Shown: piece after piece, positions 42,049-47,465 of the stretch
Position numbering within the stretch: the first letter of the stretch is position 1
Layout: every line of letters begins with the position of its first letter
NCBI GenBank assembly: GCA_964458415.1
Contig: CAYWIT010000019.1
Coordinates: forward strand, 1 to 47,465
Direction of reading: 5' to 3'
DNA from: CAYWIT01 sp964458415
GTDB taxonomy: Bacteria > Pseudomonadota > Alphaproteobacteria > Micavibrionales > UBA2020
DNA: 47,465 nucleotides
The notes under the pieces: model-generated
The model's input: the letters and a program-made list of their open reading frames with translations, nothing else
The model's database searches: none
What the model was told of the DNA's origin: nothing
Made by a program: the position numbers and the translations under genes

Positions 42049-42885
42049 ATGTCTGATACTCCTGCATACGATATGACCGGCGGCAAGCCGCATCCATACC
42101 ATCTTGTCCGGCCCAGTGTCTGGCCGCTGGTGGGGGCTTTCTCCGCAGGGCTGCTGGCTCTTGGGGCGGTGCTGTTCATGCACAAGATTGATCTGGCGGG
42201 CGTGCCGGTCGGGCTGAAGGGCGTTGGCCTCGGGCTGCTGGCCGTGCTGGCCGTGATGTGGTTCTGGTGGCGTGATGTGATCAAAGAAGCTGTCGTGGAA
42301 AAAGCGCATTCGCCTGTTGCCAAAATCGGCTTGCGCTATGGCATGGCGTTGTTCATTGCCTCGGAGGTGATGTTCTTTGTCGCGTTTTTCTGGGCATTTT
42401 TTGCCTCCAGCCTTTTCCCTTCGGCGGCGATTGGTGGTGTGTGGCCCCCCGCCAACGTCGAGGCGATTGATCCGTTCCATCTGCCGCTTCTAATGACGAT
42501 GATTCTTCTTTTGTCCGGCTGCACCGTCACCTGGGCGCACCATGCCATTCTGGAAGGGAAACAGGCGGAAGCCAGCAAGGCGTTGTTGATTACCGTTTTG
42601 CTCGGTATTGCCTTTACGGGCTTCCAGCTTGTGGAATATCTGCATGCGACCTTTGGTTTCAAGGATGGCATTTATTCCTCCGCTTTCTATATGGCGACAG
42701 GGTTTCACGGTTTTCACGTGCTGGTGGGGACGATCTTTCTGCTGGTCTGCCTCTTCCGCAACCAGAAAGGCCATTTCACCAAAGACAGCCACTTCGGATT
42801 TGAAGCGGCGGCCTGGTACTGGCACTTTGTTGACGTGGTCTGGCTGTTTCTCTTTGCCGCTGTTTACTGGTGGGGCAATTCTTGA
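42049..42885 (+). CDS. ctaE: Cytochrome c oxidase subunit III
   Basis: 278 residues with seven membrane helices. HPYHLVRPSVWPLVGAF at the start, FIASEVMFFVAFFWAFFASS, and the C-terminal FHGFHVLVGTIFLLVC and EAAAWYWHFVDVVWLFLF are diagnostic. It stabilises the oxidase against turnover damage. Ribosome site GAGAGGGA. Its stop overlaps the TTG start of the DUF983 gene. Confidence 0.97.
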   Translation: MSDTPAYDMTGGKPHPYHLVRPSVWPLVGAFSAGLLALGAVLFMHKIDLAGVPVGLKGVGLGLLAVLAVMWFWWRDVIKEAVVEKAHSPVAKIGLRYGMALFIASEVMFFVAFFWAFFASSLFPSAAIGGVWPPANVEAIDPFHLPLLMTMILLLSGCTVTWAHHAILEGKQAEASKALLITVLLGIAFTGFQLVEYLHATFGFKDGIYSSAFYMATGFHGFHVLVGTIFLLVCLFRNQKGHFTKDSHFGFEAAAWYWHFVDVVWLFLFAAVYWWGNS

Positions 42886-43238
42886 CCCTGCCGAAAGACA
42901 TCGCTTTTTGCCTCAAGCCGCGCTGTCCCGCGTGTCAGCGGGGCCGGCTTTTTAAGCGCGGCTCTCTCACGGTTGTCGAGCGTTGCGACGTTTGCGGCGT
43001 GCCGCTGGGCAAACATGATGCCGGCGATGCTGCTGCTGTTATCATGATTTTTATTCTGGGTTTTATGATCGTGCCGACGGCCTGGGCCTTTGAAAAAGCG
43101 TTTGCTCCAGCGCTCTGGGTGCATGTGGTGCTCTGGGGCGCCGTCGCGCTTGGCATGATTGCCGTGCTGCTGCCAACCGCCAAGGCCTTTATCATTCTGC
43201 AGGAATATCGCCATCGCTCGGGGGACTGGGGGAAGTAA
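42882..43238 (+). CDS. DUF983 membrane protein
   Basis: 118 residues from TTG 42882, which overlaps the ctaE stop (TTGA) and has GGTGGGG seven bases upstream; a GTG at 42870 is the alternative. It has a zinc-ribbon-like CPAC...CDVC pair at the N-terminus and two membrane helices (VIMIFILGFMIVPTAWAF; LWVHVVLWGAVALGMIAVLL). DUF983 sits between oxidase subunit III and surf1 in many alphaproteobacteria; function unknown, assembly role suspected. Confidence 0.85.
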   Translation: MTLPKDIAFCLKPRCPACQRGRLFKRGSLTVVERCDVCGVPLGKHDAGDAAAVIMIFILGFMIVPTAWAFEKAFAPALWVHVVLWGAVALGMIAVLLPTAKAFIILQEYRHRSGDWGK

Positions 43239-43249
43239 CAGCTCCCGTT

Positions 43250-43861
43250 CTATGCGGCGGGCGGTTTTGGTTTTTTCCCGTTTGCCGCCAGTTTGGGAAA
43301 TTTTTCCTGTCTGGCGTAATGCGGATTGTCGAGGAAGCGGTGCAGAACTTTTTCGTAGAGCGCAATCCGTTCGCTTTCCAGGGCGATATTCTGGCACTGG
43401 CCCTGATGCAGGGAACAGTTTTCGGATTTTAACAGGAAATAATCCTGCACAATGCTGGCCTGTTGCTCCATATTGTAGTCCGTCAGATCCTTGGCGCCGT
43501 CCAGATGGTAGGGATAAGCCGCAAGATAATTGAACATATGGCGGATATTCAGCTCTATCGCCGCCTGAACGGGATGCAGGATTTTGTTCTGAAATTGCCA
43601 GACATGTGTCATTTCATGGATGAAGTGGGCGCGGGTATAAGGATCGCAGGCCGCATAGTCATCGCGGTAGCAGCCGTACATGTAAAGATTGCCTTCCGGC
43701 GCCATGGCGGTGCCTTTGGGTTGAAACGGCATAAAGCGCCCGTCATGAATCGTCACTTCGTCATAACGGATGGCATCGCCAAAAACCTTTTTAGCGAGAG
43801 CAATTTCACCTTGGGTCAGCGGGCGTGCGGTCACGGGCAATCTCCATAATAGTCTTGGCAT
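43250..43861 (-). CDS. Putative zincin-like protein (Vgr-related), HEMTH motif
   Basis: 203 residues. LTQGEIALAKKVFGDAIRYD followed by VTIHDGRF and THVWQF context: HFIHEMTHVWQFQ has a complete HExxH zinc motif. It resembles proteins labelled Vgr-related in alphaproteobacteria, from memory. No clear signal peptide. It is on the opposite strand between DUF983 and surf1, breaking the oxidase cluster. A metallopeptidase-like role is inferred; no substrate is known. Confidence 0.7.
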   Translation of the reverse strand: MPRLLWRLPVTARPLTQGEIALAKKVFGDAIRYDEVTIHDGRFMPFQPKGTAMAPEGNLYMYGCYRDDYAACDPYTRAHFIHEMTHVWQFQNKILHPVQAAIELNIRHMFNYLAAYPYHLDGAKDLTDYNMEQQASIVQDYFLLKSENCSLHQGQCQNIALESERIALYEKVLHRFLDNPHYARQEKFPKLAANGKKPKPPAA

Positions 43862-43967
43862 GAATATATGGAACGTAACATATTATTTACTGCAAACAGT
43901 TTCTTTTTTGGCAGTGGTGACTAGAATAATGACGGCGTTAGGGGAATTTTCGGGGGATATTTGGATT

Positions 43968-44672
43968 ATGAAAATAAAGTTTCAGGCGACATGGGGGGCA
44001 ACGCTCTCAACAATGCTGATGCTGCTGATTTTGGTGGCCATGGGAAGCTGGCAGGTTGAACGGCTGGAGTGGAAAACAAATTTTCTGGCAGAGATTTCCG
44101 CGCAGATGGAAAAACCGCCGGTGCCGCTGCCGGAAAAAATGGATGTCCTTTCCGACTGGCAATATCGCCGTGTCACGCTGGCGGGAAGGTTTTTGCATGA
44201 CAAGGGGTTTCTGCTGAAACCGCGCACGCTGGACGGTGTCAACGGTTATCACATGGTGGTGCCGTTCGAGCGCGCCTCGGGCGGCATCGTTTTTGTCAAT
44301 CGGGGCTGGATTTCGGAGGCCTTGATGGACAAGGCCGGTTATCCCGCGGGCCTGCTGCAGATTGAAGGAGTCGTGCAAATCCCCAGAAAAACAAGATGGA
44401 CGCCGGAAAACAGGCCGGACAAAAAAGACTGGTATTGGGCGGATATTCCGGCCATGGCGCAGAGTGCGGGGCTGGGCGCCGTTGCGCCTGTGATCGTCAA
44501 TGTGGCGGATCGTCAGCCGGGCGTCTGGCCGGCCGGTGGCAAGGTGCAGCTTGATATTCCCAATGATCACAGGCAATACGCCATTTTCTGGTACACAATG
44601 GCGCTGGTTTTGCTGGTCATTTACGTGTTACGCGCGCTTGTGAAAGTGGAGGAAAAGAATGGAAGCCTATAA
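43968..44672 (+). CDS. SURF1-family oxidase assembly protein
   Basis: 234 residues from ATG 43968 (MKIKFQATWG); the frame is open back to 43770 but that part overlaps the zincin gene on the other strand. Two membrane helices at the ends (LSTMLMLLILVAMGSWQVER; FWYTMALVLLVIYVLRALV) enclose a periplasmic domain with DWQYRRVTLAGRF and FVNRGWI, all SURF1 marks. It helps insert heme a into subunit I. Its end overlaps the M32 start by 14 bases. Confidence 0.9.
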   Translation: MKIKFQATWGATLSTMLMLLILVAMGSWQVERLEWKTNFLAEISAQMEKPPVPLPEKMDVLSDWQYRRVTLAGRFLHDKGFLLKPRTLDGVNGYHMVVPFERASGGIVFVNRGWISEALMDKAGYPAGLLQIEGVVQIPRKTRWTPENRPDKKDWYWADIPAMAQSAGLGAVAPVIVNVADRQPGVWPAGGKVQLDIPNDHRQYAIFWYTMALVLLVIYVLRALVKVEEKNGSL

Positions 44673-46152
44673 GGCGCTGGAAGAGCATTTTGGCAAGCTG
44701 ATGGCTTTCCGGCAGATTGACGTTTTGCTGGACTGGGATCGTTCCGTGCTGATGCCGCCGGAGGGAAGCGATCAGCGCGCGTGGGAGGCAGCCACATTGA
44801 ATGTCATGATGCATGACATGCAAACTGCCCCACGGGTGGCAGCATGGCTCGGCGCGGTGGACAAGGGACAGCTGGATGACTGGCAGCGGGCAAATCTGCG
44901 CCTGATGGAGCGGCTGCATAAAATCGCCGTTTCCATCCCGTCGAAACTGGTGGAAAAGAAAATGCTGCAGGCCACCAGAACCGAGATGGTCTGGCGGCAG
45001 GCGCGGCAGGACAGCAATTTCGCGCTGGTGGCGGACGATCTGTCACGGCTGGTTGATATCGTGCGCGAGATTGCGGAGGAAAAATCCCGCGGGCTTGGTT
45101 TGGCGGCTTATGACGCGCTGATGGATCATTATGCGCCGGGAATGACATCGGCCATGGTGGATGCTGTTTTTGACGATCTGGCCGTATTTCTTCCGCCGTT
45201 TCTGGAGGAAGTGCTGGCGTTTCAAAAGACGCCGCTGGATATTCCGGGACCTTTTCCGGTTGCTGTACAGGAAAAATTCGGGCGGCAGCTGGCGGGATTC
45301 CTCGGTTTTGATTTCACATGGGGGCGGCTGGATGTTTCGGCGCATCCTTTCAGCATGGGCATCGGCGGGGATGTGCGCATTACCACGCGCTATAATGAGA
45401 ATGATTTCATCAATTCAATACAGGGCGTTGCGCACGAGGCCGGTCATGGTTTTTACGACCGCTATACACCGCAGCAATGGCAGCGGCAGCCGGTGGGCAC
45501 CAGCCAGTTCATGGGGATGATGCTCCATGAATCGCAGTCGCTCAGTATAGATATGCAACTGGGCCGCAGCCGCAGCTATTGGGATTTCCTCTCGCCGCAT
45601 CTGCAACAGGCTTTTGGCGCCGCCGGACCGGAATGGTCGGGAGAAAATCTCTGGCGTATGGCGACGCAGGTGGAACGCGGGTTTATCCGTGTTGATGCCG
45701 ATGAAGTGACATACCCGGCCCATGTTATTTTGCGCTATCGGCTGGAAAAAGCCCTGATGGAGGGCTGGTTGAACGTCAAGGATCTGCCCGAGGCCTGGAA
45801 TGCGCAGATGGAAAAGCTGATCGGCGTGGCACCGCCGGATGACCGGCGCGGCTGTCTGCAGGATATTCACTGGTATTGCGGGGAATTCGGCTATTTTCCG
45901 GCCTATGCACTGGGGGCGATGACTGCAGCGCAGTTCTGCGCGCGAATGCGGCAGGATATTCCGGCGCTTGATGGCGAAATCGCCAAAGGAAACTTTGCCG
46001 TTTTCACGGGCTGGCTGCGGGAAAATGTCCAGTCAAAAGCCTGCCTGTATCCGCCGCTGGAGTTGATCGAAAAAGTCTGTGGTGAAAAATTCAGCGCGGT
46101 ACCGTTCAAAGCGCATCTGACACAGCGGTATCTGGGGAAAGACAGTGTTTGA
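44659..46152 (+). CDS. Carboxypeptidase, M32 family (thermostable type)
   Basis: 497 residues, the normal family length. Zinc site VAHEAGHGFYDRYTP (His259, Glu260, His263) with the third ligand in MMLHESQSLS, plus HPFSMGIGGDVRITTRYNE and the DWDRSVLMPPEGS opening. It removes C-terminal residues from peptides in the cytoplasm. Ribosome site GGAGG. Overlaps surf1 upstream and thrC downstream, so it is co-transcribed. Confidence 0.95.
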   Translation: MEAYKALEEHFGKLMAFRQIDVLLDWDRSVLMPPEGSDQRAWEAATLNVMMHDMQTAPRVAAWLGAVDKGQLDDWQRANLRLMERLHKIAVSIPSKLVEKKMLQATRTEMVWRQARQDSNFALVADDLSRLVDIVREIAEEKSRGLGLAAYDALMDHYAPGMTSAMVDAVFDDLAVFLPPFLEEVLAFQKTPLDIPGPFPVAVQEKFGRQLAGFLGFDFTWGRLDVSAHPFSMGIGGDVRITTRYNENDFINSIQGVAHEAGHGFYDRYTPQQWQRQPVGTSQFMGMMLHESQSLSIDMQLGRSRSYWDFLSPHLQQAFGAAGPEWSGENLWRMATQVERGFIRVDADEVTYPAHVILRYRLEKALMEGWLNVKDLPEAWNAQMEKLIGVAPPDDRRGCLQDIHWYCGEFGYFPAYALGAMTAAQFCARMRQDIPALDGEIAKGNFAVFTGWLRENVQSKACLYPPLELIEKVCGEKFSAVPFKAHLTQRYLGKDSV

Positions 46153-47465
46153 ATATGTCAGTACACGCGGCGTTGCGCCGCCTCTGGGGTTTGCAGATGT
46201 GACGCTGGCCGGACTTGCCGCGGACGGCGGGCTCTATGTTCCGCGGGCCTTTCCGCGGATATCCGCCGAAGAGCTGGCGAATATGGCGCACCAGAGCTAT
46301 CTCGAGATTGCGTGGCGCGTTATTCTGCCTTTTGTCAGCGACGATATTTCATCGGAAGAGTTGGTCGGTATTCTGCGTGCAGCCTACAAGGGGTTTGACC
46401 ACAAGGATATCGTTCCGTTGCGCCAGATGGACGAGGGCTTGCATGTGCTGGAGTTGTTTCACGGGCCAACGCTGGCTTTCAAGGATGTGGCTTTGCAGTT
46501 TCTGGGGCAGGTTTTTACCCGGCTTTTGCTGAAGCGGGACCGGCGGGTGACGATTATCGGCGCGACATCCGGCGATACCGGTTCGGCGGCGATTGAAGCT
46601 TTTCGCGGGCGCGAGAATGTGGATATTTTTATTCTGCATCCCAAGGGGCGTGTTTCGGATGTGCAGCGCCGGCAGATGACGACCGTGCTGGAAAAAAATG
46701 TTTTTAACATCGCAGTCGAAGGAAGCTTTGACGATTGTCAGGATCTGGTCAAGGCGATGTTCAATGATGCAGGGTTTCGCGCCGATCTGAATTTGTCGGC
46801 CATCAATTCGATCAATTGGGCGCGGATACTGGCGCAGGTCGTTTATTATATCTATGCGGGCACGTGGGTGCAGGCGAAAACCGGCCGTCCTGCGACTTTC
46901 GCGGTGCCGACTGGAAATTTTGGCAATGTCTATGCAGGCTATGTCGCGCAATCAATGGGTCTGCCGGTTGAAAAATTTCTGGTGGCGACGAACCGGAACG
47001 ATATTCTGCACCGTTTTCTGATGACGGGCCGGATGCAGGCCAAAGGCGTGACGCCAAGCCTGAGCCCGAGCATGGATATCCAGATTTCCAGCAATTTCGA
47101 GCGGCTGTTGTTCGACCTTCTGGGGCAGCAGGGAGACAAGGTTGCGGCGATCATGCGTCATTTCCGCGAAAGCGGACCCTTTGATCTTGATGATGAAACG
47201 ATGGCTCGGCTGCGGACGTTGTTTGCCAGCGGCAGTCTGGATGACGCGGAAACGCTGGCGGTGATCCGGCATGTTTATCAGCGGCATGACTATATTGTCG
47301 ATCCGCATACGGCGGTGGGAATTGGCGTTGCCGAATCCTGGCGCAAGGCGCATCCGGAAGCGGAGGTTATCGCGCTTGCCACGGCGCATCCGGCCAAGTT
47401 TCCAGTGGCGGTACAAAAAGCAATCGGCGTCGTGCCGGAACTGCCGCCGCAACTGGCGGATCTGC
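46145..47465 (+). CDS. thrC: Threonine synthase (partial)
   Basis: Starts at GTG 46145 with GGGGAAAG upstream, overlapping the M32 stop by eight bases, and runs open to the window end (440 codons). FEYVSTRGVAPPLGFADVTL is the family N-terminus. FHGPTLAFKDVALQFLG holds the PLP lysine; GATSGDTGSAAIEAF binds the phosphate. It converts O-phosphohomoserine to threonine. Only the short C-terminus is missing. Confidence 0.95.
   Translation, partial: MFEYVSTRGVAPPLGFADVTLAGLAADGGLYVPRAFPRISAEELANMAHQSYLEIAWRVILPFVSDDISSEELVGILRAAYKGFDHKDIVPLRQMDEGLHVLELFHGPTLAFKDVALQFLGQVFTRLLLKRDRRVTIIGATSGDTGSAAIEAFRGRENVDIFILHPKGRVSDVQRRQMTTVLEKNVFNIAVEGSFDDCQDLVKAMFNDAGFRADLNLSAINSINWARILAQVVYYIYAGTWVQAKTGRPATFAVPTGNFGNVYAGYVAQSMGLPVEKFLVATNRNDILHRFLMTGRMQAKGVTPSLSPSMDIQISSNFERLLFDLLGQQGDKVAAIMRHFRESGPFDLDDETMARLRTLFASGSLDDAETLAVIRHVYQRHDYIVDPHTAVGIGVAESWRKAHPEAEVIALATAHPAKFPVAVQKAIGVVPELPPQLADL

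Overview
The window reads as a chromosomal segment of an alphaproteobacterium. The aa3 cytochrome oxidase cluster (coxB, coxA, ctaB, a CoxF-like small gene, ctaG/cox11, ctaE, DUF983, surf1), a HdaA-type DnaA homologue, a DUF465 protein and a TIGR03862-type flavoprotein all fit that class; the order or genus cannot be fixed from sequence alone. Genes are tightly packed with many ATGA overlaps. One assembly gap (ten N, 19864-19873) and a run of 15 G (17747-17761) point to a draft assembly.

Layout. 1-4.7 kb: flavoprotein (cut by the window edge), a GlmS/AgaS-like SIS protein, a PIG-L deacetylase and a MurQ/GKRP-like SIS protein, which together look like an amino-sugar gene group. 4.8-8.1 kb: adenine/adenosine deaminase, cold-shock protein with a clear terminator, NhaA antiporter with a structured leader, tRNA-Cys. 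8.3-22.8 kb: an integrated mobilizable element. 22.8-35.9 kb: ettA, a beta-propeller ASST-like protein beside a sulfotransferase, a large hybrid histidine kinase, a small aa3-oxidase subunit IV candidate, DUF2066, PerM-type permease, HdaA, DUF465, phosphofructokinase and a PH-domain membrane protein. 35.8-37.6 kb: a rearranged patch with a duplicated gene junction, two unknown proteins and fossil gene ends. 37.8-44.7 kb: the cytochrome oxidase cluster. 44.7 kb to the end: M32 carboxypeptidase and threonine synthase (cut by the window edge).

The main event is the element at about 8.33-22.80 kb. It is inserted in the first codons of ettA. The old ettA head (ATG plus nine codons) is stranded at 8317, and the element supplies a replacement head at 22782 that encodes the same amino acids with synonymous changes, plus a new RBS and a well-formed promoter. 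The two heads share a 12-bp identical core (attL/attR). A tyrosine integrase lies next to attL, and paired TCTGGACAG repeats lie just inside both ends (candidate arm sites). The element carries a relaxase, MobC, an oriT candidate and an ArdC antirestriction protein, but no type IV secretion genes, so it looks like an integrative mobilizable element that borrows a conjugation machine. Other cargo: a solitary class II Fic protein, a GIY-YIG-like protein, several unknown small genes, and a TetR - membrane-fusion protein - FtsX/DevC-like permease - ABC ATPase - His-rich periplasmic protein operon. That operon, together with a type III restriction-enzyme remnant, sits between two 54-bp direct repeats, suggesting it was added as a unit. 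Non-coding parts of the element are rich in perfect inverted repeats.
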